The notes under the pieces were generated by a model. That model was given only the letters and a program-made list of their open reading frames with translations. It searched no databases and was not told where the DNA came from. The translations under genes and the position numbers were made by a program. A DNA stretch of 64,000 nucleotides from Bacteroidales bacterium (GTDB lineage: Bacteria; Bacteroidota; Bacteroidia; Bacteroidales; Tenuifilaceae): positions 1 to 64,000 of the forward strand of contig JACJXD010000007.1 of NCBI GenBank assembly GCA_020636845.1. The letters run 5' to 3'. Below, piece after piece: positions 33,915 through 41,121 of the stretch (its first letter is position 1; every line of letters starts with the position of its first letter).

Positions 33915-34634
33915 TTACTCTTCTTTAACAACCATGTTTCTATCACCCGAAAGCATCACAACGGTTGGATTTCCTTTGTAGTAAACTTTACCCGACGAAA
34001 GAATTTCTGCACGCAAAAGCGTTGACACATTTAGCCTAGCATCGGCAATGCTCTTGTGATGAATAGTACAAGCGTTAACCTGCAATTCCGATAAATCTAT
34101 TACCGAAGAACCCCTACTGTAAACAAATGCGCTATCGGCACTACCGGTAATATGAAAAGAACTATAACTACTTCCCGACGATTGAATTACTACATACGTT
34201 GTTTGAACATCAATATCACAATTAGAATAGTATTCCCAATCGCTAATGTTCAACATTTTTGTGTAAAACTTCTCTTTCGTTTTTATCGATACTGGAGCTT
34301 TGACATGAATTATTGGCAAATAAGGCAAGTACAAATCCAACTTAATTATATCGTACCCATGCAACCAACGCATAGAAACGCTGTGCTCCAGATAAAGAGT
34401 ATCATCCTTTGCATGTATATCAACATCGTTTACATAGGAACTGTTACAGGTAACAACGGCATAAATGCTATCGTTTTGATGAAGAACAATGTCGAACATA
34501 CTCTTAATATCAATTCGAATAGGCATTTTACTAATTTCGATGCGCTTGGTTACCTTTTTCTCGGAAGGCTGTAGCAACCCCTCGCACCCAAACAAAATTA
34601 TCAGTAAAAATATGGCTGTAAAAGTTTTTCGCAT
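33915..34634 (-). CDS. GIN-domain (DUF2807) lipoprotein
   Basis: The 239-residue protein has a lipoprotein signal (lipobox LFGC, Cys 17) and a GIN/DUF2807 head domain. This is a right-handed beta-helix-like repeat of short strands such as IKLDLYLPYLPIIHVKAPVSI, VVIQSSGSSYSSFHITGSADSAFVYSRGSSVIDLSEL and LLRAEILSSGKVYYKGNPTV. Such proteins are common in Bacteroidota and have no fixed function; they may be adhesin heads or surface sensors. It is the last gene of a likely four-gene operon (sirtuin, porin, PagL-like, this gene), starting a few bases after the PagL-like stop. Confidence 0.8.
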   Translation of the reverse strand: MRKTFTAIFLLIILFGCEGLLQPSEKKVTKRIEISKMPIRIDIKSMFDIVLHQNDSIYAVVTCNSSYVNDVDIHAKDDTLYLEHSVSMRWLHGYDIIKLDLYLPYLPIIHVKAPVSIKTKEKFYTKMLNISDWEYYSNCDIDVQTTYVVIQSSGSSYSSFHITGSADSAFVYSRGSSVIDLSELQVNACTIHHKSIADARLNVSTLLRAEILSSGKVYYKGNPTVVMLSGDRNMVVKEE

Positions 34635-34637
34635 ACG

Positions 34638-35744
34638 CTAAAATCTTATCGTCCGTTTTAACCCAAATTCTATAAAATCGGCCTGAGCAAGCCAGTGTGC
34701 CTTAATATTGACCGAAAAAGAATAATTCTTGAAAAAAGTATATCGGAATCCTATTTTATTCGAAATCAGACCATGTATTTGCTCCCGACTTCTTAAGTAA
34801 ATTCCGGGTTGAATTGTTATTAAAAACTTGCCCATTTGCAATCCGTAAGTAACATTTGCAGCAGCCAACAAGTAATAACTATTCTTAAATTCCAAAATAT
34901 CATAATCTTTAAACAAATCGTGCATGGAAGCATCGTAATAGCCACTTAACTCCAACCCTATAAGCGATTTACAATTAATACGCCGCAAATATTCGGCGCT
35001 TACCCCGTAAACAGGATAAATATTATTGGTAAAACGCGATAGCACCTTTCCGCTACCAAACACACCATACGTAAAATACTGTTTTGAAGTATCGGCAAAG
35101 TATATCGGGGCCTTAGCCCTTATGCTCTCGAAGGAGTTAAACCTGTATGTAGCGGCAACACCCAAATTCACAATGTTGAACCCTTTGTTCGGCTCCTTCA
35201 AATTTCCGTTGGAAGCATGCAACGCCCCAACAGTTCCCGTGACGTTGAATTTTTTATTTACATTCCATGTAAAAAGAAGTTCGAACTGGATAAAGCAATT
35301 TACATGCGATCCAATTGCAATATCAGTGGGATTAGTTTGCAAATCGTAATGCTTTGATATGTAACTTAACCCAACCCCTAACCTATTTCCAAAATTAAAC
35401 CGTCCACTATTAGGAAAATAGTAACGATTAATAAAGGAATACAATCCGGTTAAGTTACCGTAAATGTAGTCGTTACCAAGCCCCGAATGGTAAACGCCAA
35501 AGCCAATTACAGGATAGTTAAACTTGGAATGCCACGATTTTATTCCTGTTGTCTGCCAACCGACATTTAACTCAAAAGCAGTAATATTCTTATTCAGGAA
35601 ATAGGCCATATAATCGTGATGAGGCGCTACAAATCCCCAGCGAGGCTCTGCACTAATAACCATACTGCTATTCCACTTCGGCTGCGAAAAAGCAAAAGCG
35701 GACATCAATACAAAAAAAAGTAGAAACAAATGCTTGCGAAACAT
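34638..35744 (-). CDS. Acyloxyacyl hydrolase, PagL-like lipid A deacylase
   Basis: The product is 368 residues with a signal peptide (MFRKHLFLLFFVLMSAFAFSQ) and an outer-membrane beta-barrel pattern of alternating aromatic and hydrophobic strands. PagL-family hallmarks are NYPVIGFGVYHSGLGN near the start and the HASNGNLKEPN motif, in which the His-x-Ser-Asn is the catalytic region that removes the 3-O acyl chain of lipid A. ATG 35744 gives a clean signal peptide; ATG 35768 would add eight residues. It is likely co-transcribed with the porin gene upstream and the GIN-domain gene downstream. Deacylase activity is inferred from family membership. Confidence 0.8.
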   Translation of the reverse strand: MFRKHLFLLFFVLMSAFAFSQPKWNSSMVISAEPRWGFVAPHHDYMAYFLNKNITAFELNVGWQTTGIKSWHSKFNYPVIGFGVYHSGLGNDYIYGNLTGLYSFINRYYFPNSGRFNFGNRLGVGLSYISKHYDLQTNPTDIAIGSHVNCFIQFELLFTWNVNKKFNVTGTVGALHASNGNLKEPNKGFNIVNLGVAATYRFNSFESIRAKAPIYFADTSKQYFTYGVFGSGKVLSRFTNNIYPVYGVSAEYLRRINCKSLIGLELSGYYDASMHDLFKDYDILEFKNSYYLLAAANVTYGLQMGKFLITIQPGIYLRSREQIHGLISNKIGFRYTFFKNYSFSVNIKAHWLAQADFIEFGLKRTIRF

Positions 35745-35770
35745 AATAGAATTAATATTGGCGGGCAAAA

Positions 35771-36376
35771 TTACTGAAGTTTAAACTTTGCCACAAATTC
35801 TATTACCCTGTTGTACTGCCCGTAATTTAACCTATACGATATATTATCGTTATACGGTCTTATTGGAAATATTGAGTACGAAAAAAATGTACCAAAAGCC
35901 CACCGTTCGCTGTAATTATACTCGAACCCCGCAATACCGGCAACCTCATACTTACGAAAATAGGAAATATCCTCGGACGGAAACGAACCTGACTCGTCCA
36001 TTTCCTGTGCCTGCGCAAGATAGCCAACACTAACACCTCCCAAAACGGTTATTCCGTTTATAAACTTATAGCCTGCAAATACGGGAAGTTCGAAATAGTT
36101 TAAACGAATACGATAAAATGTGCTACCCCCGTCGTTTTCGGACTTGGCATAACTACCCTTTTGAATGTACCTGAATTCCAAACGACCGAACCAACTACTC
36201 GACATATTACGCTGCACCCAAAAACCGGCAATGGGGCCTACCTTATTGTAACCTCCATGCGAATCTCCATCAACTTGAGTTGCTGCCAAGCCAACAGTCA
36301 GCCCTGCCTTAAAATGCTGGGCATTTGCATGAAATGCAAGCGGCAAAAAAAGAAAAATCAGCAATAAATTCTTCAC
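35771..36376 (-). CDS. Outer-membrane beta-barrel (porin-family) protein
   Basis: The 201-residue protein has a signal peptide (MKNLLLIFLFLPLAFHANA) followed by eight alternating beta strands, for example FKAGLTVGLAATQVDG, FGRLEFRYIQKGSY, FYRIRLNYFELPVFAGYKF and EVAGIAGFEYNY, ending in VIEFVAKFKLQ. This is the small OmpW/OmpA-like barrel of Bacteroidota (PF13568 type). No substrate or channel specificity can be read from the sequence. The gene starts 15 bases after the sirtuin stop, within the same operon. Confidence 0.8.
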   Translation of the reverse strand: MKNLLLIFLFLPLAFHANAQHFKAGLTVGLAATQVDGDSHGGYNKVGPIAGFWVQRNMSSSWFGRLEFRYIQKGSYAKSENDGGSTFYRIRLNYFELPVFAGYKFINGITVLGGVSVGYLAQAQEMDESGSFPSEDISYFRKYEVAGIAGFEYNYSERWAFGTFFSYSIFPIRPYNDNISYRLNYGQYNRVIEFVAKFKLQ

Positions 36377-36391
36377 GTGCTACAAGTTAGG

Positions 36392-37090
36392 TTAACTTAA
36401 ATGTTTTTCCTTTATCATATCGAGCATTTTAGACACTCCAACCGAGGCATTCTCCTTAATTACCGTCACATCGCGTCGCCCTACATTTACATTTTTAGGA
36501 TCGATAAGAAAAATGCGACAACCCTTTGGAGCAAAATCCAACAGCCCTGCGGCAGGATAAACGTTCAACGACGAACCCACAATGGCAAATATTTCGGCAC
36601 TTTGCACCAGCTTCGCAGCATCGTTCATTGCAGGAACCGGCTCGCCAAACCACACAACATGGGGACGTAGTTGAAAACCATCACCATCGGTATCGCCCCA
36701 TTTTATGTCGTTATATCCAATATCAATAAGTTTATTGGGATTGCCCGTCGATTTAGCCTTTGTAAGTTCGCCATGCAAATGCAGCACCGATGTACTTCCA
36801 GCCCGTTCGTGCAAATTATCGATATTCTGCGTAATAATTTTCACCTCAAAATCCTTTTCGGCTCCGGCTAAAGAGGTATGTGCTGCATTAGGCTGCGCTT
36901 TCTCCAACTGTTTCCGTCTATCGTTATAAAATTTCAATATTAACTGTGGATTCTTGTACCAACCTTCTATGCTGGCAACCTCCATAACATCGTACTCTTC
37001 CCATAACCCGCCCGAATCGCGGAATGTTTTAATTCCACTTTCGGCACTAATTCCTGCGCCTGTAAGCACTACTAACCGTTGTTTTTGCAT
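36392..37090 (-). CDS. cobB: Sir2-family NAD-dependent deacylase, zinc-finger-less
   Basis: The 232-residue protein has the sirtuin Rossmann motifs LTGAGISAESGIKTFRD (9-25), ITQNIDNLHERAG (about 86-98) and VGSSLNVYPAAG, with catalytic His 106 in LHLHGEL. Y55 and R58 in KFYNDRR form the class III Tyr-x-x-Arg pair that recognises succinyl and other acidic acyl lysines. Unlike E. coli CobB, the region after the catalytic His has no cysteines, so the structural zinc site is missing. It should remove acyl groups from protein lysines in the cytoplasm. It is the first gene of the sirtuin-porin-PagL-GIN run. Confidence 0.9.
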   Translation of the reverse strand: MQKQRLVVLTGAGISAESGIKTFRDSGGLWEEYDVMEVASIEGWYKNPQLILKFYNDRRKQLEKAQPNAAHTSLAGAEKDFEVKIITQNIDNLHERAGSTSVLHLHGELTKAKSTGNPNKLIDIGYNDIKWGDTDGDGFQLRPHVVWFGEPVPAMNDAAKLVQSAEIFAIVGSSLNVYPAAGLLDFAPKGCRIFLIDPKNVNVGRRDVTVIKENASVGVSKMLDMIKEKHLS

Positions 37091-37419
37091 ATCTATTGAA
37101 AATTAATTTGGTTCGCTGCAAAACATTTACATCTAAGTCCGCATTCTCTTGCTTTTACAACAAACACCTTACTCTAAAACAGGCTTTAACAATGTAAAAT
37201 TTCAAACCAAAATTACCGAATTCGGGAACTTATACAAAATTTATCGCTCAATTAACGCCAAACTTTCCTCTTGGGTCAACTCTCGATGGCGACAACCTCT
37301 ACAATCCTTTACACAACCATTAGGTAACATAAGTCCGTTTTTTCAAAAATAGCAATAGCGCGTTTTATTTAACAAGTTCGCCCAAACTTTTTTACCTTTA
37401 CCCTAATTATTAACCGAGT
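37091..37419. other. Divergent intergenic region, no gene seen
   Basis: The sequence has stops in every frame except short ones without coding character. A TACCTTTA near 37395 resembles a -7 box for the gene at 37420. Confidence 0.45.
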
Positions 37420-38259
37420 ATGGGAAACAAGTCAATCAAAATAAAACTGTTAACTATTTTACTCCTTTTGTCCGGACTTGGGCAGGCTCAGCCAATTATC
37501 GACATCTACCTTTCGAGTTTTTCTCCAAATTCCGATAAGCGAATTTTTAAACATGCTGAAGAGTTTTCCGAAGTATTGGTTAGTAAAAGCGGCCATTTAC
37601 CATCATATAAATACGAAAAGGACTATAACGCCAATGGCATTATTACCTCCGAAGTAAAGTTCAATAGCGCCGGCGGAAAAATTGGCGAAACAACATGGAC
37701 GTACAACGCCAAAGGCGAACTTTTGAAAATAATATCCAAACAATTCGCCAACTTCAAGGGCTGGACTACAGACATAACGACCCTTTCCTACAACGATTCT
37801 ACCGGATGCCTTTCCGAAATTAAAAATACTTTTGACGGGAAAATACGGTTTACAGCCAATGTAACTACCGACCAAGGCAAAATAACCGAAGTTAGAGTTT
37901 TAAACGAGAATGGCGTTTTAAACGGCATAGAACGGCTGGTATATGTTCCTCAGCAAAATATGCTACGAGTGTTACAATACAAGGCAAACGAGCAGTTTAT
38001 TGGAGCAACAACCTATCCAATTGATTCTCACAAAAAAATCCCCACGTCGTCTATAAACAGAGAAGTTAACGAACATGGCGACGTTGTAGTTGAATCGCTC
38101 CCCAACTCCAAGTTAGAGCAAGGTTACTACTACGAGTACGAATACGATGCTAGCGGAAATTGGGTAGAAAAGAGAACTTATCAATGCAGGGTAACATCGA
38201 ACAAGAAGGTAAAGGACAAGAAATTGGAATATAAAATCACCCGTAAGTTAACGTACTAA
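37420..38259 (+). CDS. Exported protein with YD/RHS-like repeats
   Basis: The 279-residue protein has an N-terminal signal peptide (KIKLLTILLLLSGLGQA). The body contains short YD/RHS-like beta units: YEKDYNANGIITSEVKFNSAGGKIGETTWTYNAKGEL, TTLSYNDSTGCLSEIKNTFDG and YYEYEYDASGNWVEKRTY. These resemble the wedge-shaped repeats of RHS/MORN-like exported proteins of Bacteroidota. It may be a periplasmic structural or binding protein; no catalytic motif is visible. It stands alone between the sirtuin operon (divergent) and arsR. Confidence 0.7.
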   Translation: MGNKSIKIKLLTILLLLSGLGQAQPIIDIYLSSFSPNSDKRIFKHAEEFSEVLVSKSGHLPSYKYEKDYNANGIITSEVKFNSAGGKIGETTWTYNAKGELLKIISKQFANFKGWTTDITTLSYNDSTGCLSEIKNTFDGKIRFTANVTTDQGKITEVRVLNENGVLNGIERLVYVPQQNMLRVLQYKANEQFIGATTYPIDSHKKIPTSSINREVNEHGDVVVESLPNSKLEQGYYYEYEYDASGNWVEKRTYQCRVTSNKKVKDKKLEYKITRKLTY

Positions 38260-38368
38260 CTAACACGAGTTTTACAAAGGCTTTATTGCCTTTAGCATTA
38301 AATCTGTTTCAAATTCGCCAAAGAATAACCATCACCTTTTCAACAATTATTTTTCAACTAAAAAATTC

Positions 38369-38414
38369 ATTTCGTAATTATACGAAACAGAAACATTTCG
38401 TACTTTTGCGAAAT
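38369..38414 (+). promoter_or_regulatory. Two ArsR operators over the arsR promoter
   Basis: ATTTCGTAATTATACGAAAC (38369-38388) and ATTTCGTACTTTTGCGAAAT (38395-38414) are two 20-bp inverted repeats with the same arms (ATTTCG...CGAAAY), 26 bases apart. The second encloses the -7 box TACTTTTG (38401-38408), so binding would block RNA polymerase. The arsR start follows 15 bases later. Confidence 0.78.
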
Positions 38415-38428
38415 ACATGTAATGATAA

Positions 38429-38737
38429 ATGGAAAAGTCAAAATATACGGACGAACAAATAAAGCTGGCACGATATGCAAAAGCATTAAGCCACCCTGTT
38501 AGGGTGCAAATAATGGAAATACTGGCCAGGCAAAGTTGCTGCTATAGCGGCGATATGGTGGACGAACTTCCGATTGCGCGAAGTACGCTCTCGCAGCATT
38601 TAACGGAATTACGCAATGCAGGTCTCATTCAGGGCGAATTTAATCCTCCTAAAATAAAATACTGCATCAACCAAGAGGCCTGGAAGGAAGCCGCTAAACT
38701 ACTAACAACATTTTTAGCCAAAAAAACAACTCTTTAA
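38429..38737 (+). CDS. arsR: ArsR/SmtB-family metal(loid) repressor
   Basis: This 102-residue winged-helix protein has the ArsR pattern KALSHPVRVQIMEILARQSCCYSGDMVDELPIARSTLSQHLTELRNAGLIQGE. Candidate thiol ligands are C37 and C38 at the start of the DNA-recognition region and C79 in the wing, consistent with an As(III)- or soft-metal-sensing site. It probably represses its own promoter through the two palindromes just upstream and derepresses on metal binding. It is followed 18 bases later by a small CxxC thioredoxin gene. Confidence 0.92.
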   Translation: MEKSKYTDEQIKLARYAKALSHPVRVQIMEILARQSCCYSGDMVDELPIARSTLSQHLTELRNAGLIQGEFNPPKIKYCINQEAWKEAAKLLTTFLAKKTTL

Positions 38738-38755
38738 TTCAAATAAATTAACAAC

Positions 38756-38992
38756 ATGGTAATTAAAATACTAGGAGGAGGCTGCTCAAGGTGCAAGGCA
38801 CTCGAAGAAGCAACACGTAATGCCATTAATGAATTGAACATTAATGCAACTATTGAAAAAGTACAAGACTATGCCGACATTATGAGTTATGGCGTTATGC
38901 AAACCCCGGCATTGGTTATAGACGAAAAAGTTGTGCTGTCGGGAAAGGTTCCCGAAATAAAGGAATTAAAAGAATTAATTGGCAACTTATAG
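38756..38992 (+). CDS. Small redox-active disulfide (thioredoxin-like) protein
   Basis: The 78-residue protein has a thioredoxin/glutaredoxin-like fold with a CxxC pair at C10 and C13 (LGGGCSRCK) and the cis-Pro segment MQTPALVIDEKVVL. It belongs to the TM0996/MTH895 redox-active disulfide family often found in ars operons, where it may reduce ArsC or bind metal. It is co-transcribed with arsR, and a terminator follows at 39003. Confidence 0.9.
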   Translation: MVIKILGGGCSRCKALEEATRNAINELNINATIEKVQDYADIMSYGVMQTPALVIDEKVVLSGKVPEIKELKELIGNL

Positions 38993-39002
38993 GCAGTAAA
39001 AA

Positions 39003-39030
39003 GGACTCCGTGGAATTTTCTTCGGAGTTC
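39003..39030 (+). terminator. Terminator inside the ars-like cluster
   Basis: GGACTCCG pairs with CGGAGTTC (8 bp, one G-U), followed by TGTTTTAATTT. It separates arsR and the thioredoxin gene from the CDF transporter gene, so the second half may be made by read-through or a second promoter. Confidence 0.65.
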
Positions 39031-39106
39031 TGTTTTAATTTATCATTAATAAACTCTTACTTGCTTAGATTGTTATACGCTATCGATACGTAAGCAACAA
39101 AAAACC

Positions 39107-39997
39107 ATGGAACACCATCACGAACATAAAGTACGAGGAAAAAATCTAGTACTTACCATACTTCTAAACGTTATTATTACCGTAGCCGAAGCCATTGGCG
39201 GATTTATTACCGGCAGTATGGCGCTGCTTAGCGATGCGTCGCACAACTTAAGCGATGTTATTTCGCTGATAGTTACCTATGCAGCCAACAGGCTATCGCT
39301 ACGCAAGGCCACCGAAAAGGAAACTTTTGGATTTAAACGCTCCGAAATTATTGCCGCATTTATAAACTCTTCAACATTAATTGTTTTGGCCATTCTTATT
39401 TTAGTTGAAGCAATTAAACGCATTGCCATACCCGAACCGGTTTCGGCCAACTGGGTTATATACCTTGCCATTTTAAGTATTGTTATTAACGGACTAAGCG
39501 TTCTGCTAATTGTTAAGGATGCGCATGGCAACATGAATATAAAATCGGCATTTCTACACCTATTCAGCGATATGCTCACGTCTATTGGCGTTTTAATTAG
39601 CGGTTTAGCCATGAAGTACTTTCAATGGTTTTGGATTGATTCCCTCATTTCCGTAGCCATTGCCGTTTACTTGATATTTATGAGTTGGAATATTCTTGTG
39701 AACTCGCTTAAAATACTCATGCAGTTTACTCCCGACAATTTAGAGTTTGATAAAATAACCGATGATATTCAGCAAATTGAAGGAATACGGAACATTCACC
39801 ATATACATATTTGGAAACTAGACGAGCACCAAATAATGCTGGAGGCACATATCGATTTAAACAACGACGTTAAAATAACCGAATTCGAAACCATTCTGAA
39901 TAATATTTCTACCTGTTTAAAGAAATACGACATTTACCATTACACCATACAACCCGAATTTAGCGTTGACGACAATAAGCAGAAAATTTACCGTTAA
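39107..39997 (+). CDS. CDF-family divalent cation exporter
   Basis: This 296-residue protein has six membrane helices and the CDF metal-site segments: SMALLSDASHNLSDVISLIVTY in TM2 (His/Asp ligands) and FLHLFSDMLTSIGVLISG in TM5. An N-terminal His-rich start (MEHHHEHK) and a cytoplasmic C-terminal metal-binding domain (IRNIHHIHIWKLDEHQIMLEAHI) complete it. CDF proteins export Zn2+, Co2+, Cd2+ or similar by proton exchange. They do not transport arsenite in characterised cases. In this cluster it occupies the place where an arsenite pump would be expected. Confidence 0.92.
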   Translation: MEHHHEHKVRGKNLVLTILLNVIITVAEAIGGFITGSMALLSDASHNLSDVISLIVTYAANRLSLRKATEKETFGFKRSEIIAAFINSSTLIVLAILILVEAIKRIAIPEPVSANWVIYLAILSIVINGLSVLLIVKDAHGNMNIKSAFLHLFSDMLTSIGVLISGLAMKYFQWFWIDSLISVAIAVYLIFMSWNILVNSLKILMQFTPDNLEFDKITDDIQQIEGIRNIHHIHIWKLDEHQIMLEAHIDLNNDVKITEFETILNNISTCLKKYDIYHYTIQPEFSVDDNKQKIYR

Positions 39998-40040
39998 CGA
40001 CAAAAGTTTTTTAGGTAAACTTTTTAAGGAACACAATGCA

Positions 40041-40460
40041 ATGTTCAACAAAGATTTGTTCTCGGGCAACGGTTTTATAAGCGGAGGAATTTTAAACCTA
40101 ACGCCAAGAGATGCTTACTATGAGACAAAAATAACCAACGCCATACTGGTAGATGTTCGGGAACCAAACCTTACCGGATACAAAAAGTTCGACGTTCCCC
40201 GTATAGTTTACCTTCCCTTAAGCGAACTTGAAAATCGGATTGAAATACTGCCTGCTGACAAACCGTTAATTATTGCCGATTCGGCAGGGCTCAGAAGCCA
40301 CGAAGCAATGGATATTCTTATGAAAAAAGGATTCACGCTAATTGCAAACCTCGCCGGAGGTATTGTAGAATGGGAACACGACAACCTTCCGCTGGTTATC
40401 GATAACACTGAACGCCTCGACGGTTCGTGCATGTGTCAACTCAGACCAAGAAACAAGTAA
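40041..40460 (+). CDS. Rhodanese-like domain protein, catalytic Cys replaced
   Basis: The 139-residue form starts at ATG 40041, behind AAGGAACACA. A frame from ATG 39966 would add 25 residues and overlap the CDF gene. The body is a single rhodanese fold (NAILVDVREPNLTGYKKFDVPRIVYLPLSELENRIEILPADKPLIIADSAGLRSHEAMDILMKKGFTLIANLAGGIVEWE). In the active-site loop IIADSAGLRS the cysteine of CxxGxRS is replaced by Asp, so sulfur transfer is not expected; it may bind an anion or a partner instead. It sits between the CDF gene and arsC, 13 bases before arsC. Confidence 0.75.
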   Translation: MFNKDLFSGNGFISGGILNLTPRDAYYETKITNAILVDVREPNLTGYKKFDVPRIVYLPLSELENRIEILPADKPLIIADSAGLRSHEAMDILMKKGFTLIANLAGGIVEWEHDNLPLVIDNTERLDGSCMCQLRPRNK

Positions 40461-40473
40461 AATCTAAGCAACC

Positions 40474-40893
40474 ATGAGAATACTAATTCTTTGCACGGGT
40501 AATAGTTGTCGCAGCCAAATGGCAGAAGGCTTCCTAAAATCGTTTGATTCTAAAATGGAGGTTTACTCCGCCGGAACAGAACCTGCTTTGCAGGTAAACC
40601 CCATAGCAATTAAGGTTATGGCTGAAATGGGCATCGACATTAGTCAAAGTAAACCTAAAATGGTTAACCAATTTCTTACGGACAAGTGGGATTACGTAAT
40701 AACCGTATGCGATAACGCCAACGAAACATGTCCTGTTTTTACAGGAAAAGTAGCACACCGCCTGCATATTGGGTTCGACGACCCGTCTAACGCAAAAGGT
40801 TCCAACGACTTTATTTTAAGTGAATTTCGAAGAGTACGTGATGAAATCAAAGCAGAATTTTTCAAATTCTACTCAAACATCTCCGACAAATAA
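40474..40893 (+). CDS. arsC: Arsenate reductase, thioredoxin-coupled LMW-PTP type
   Basis: The 139-residue protein has the phosphatase-type P-loop C-x5-R (CTGNSCR, C7-R13) and the resolving cysteines C79 and C86 (VCDNANETC), spaced as in the pI258 thioredoxin-dependent ArsC. It reduces arsenate to arsenite in the cytoplasm using thioredoxin. The neighbouring CxxC thioredoxin-like protein could be its reductant. Arsenite must leave the cell by a pump, but none is present in the cluster. Confidence 0.93.
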   Translation: MRILILCTGNSCRSQMAEGFLKSFDSKMEVYSAGTEPALQVNPIAIKVMAEMGIDISQSKPKMVNQFLTDKWDYVITVCDNANETCPVFTGKVAHRLHIGFDDPSNAKGSNDFILSEFRRVRDEIKAEFFKFYSNISDK

Positions 40894-41121
40894 CCCGCTG
40901 TAGCCCAAAACAGCAATTACCCGTTTTTATACTGACAAACAATTTCTACAAAACCCTGCGTTCCTATTCAACATTCAATTTACATCACACTTCTTTATTT
41001 AATCATGTACAAATAATGGTTTGCGCTTAAGTTCGGCGAAAACGTTTTCGAAAAATCCTTTGGAAAAACAAAGCCGATTGCTAACTTAGTTGGCCGTAAA
41101 CTAACCTATTCTTTTGTGATA

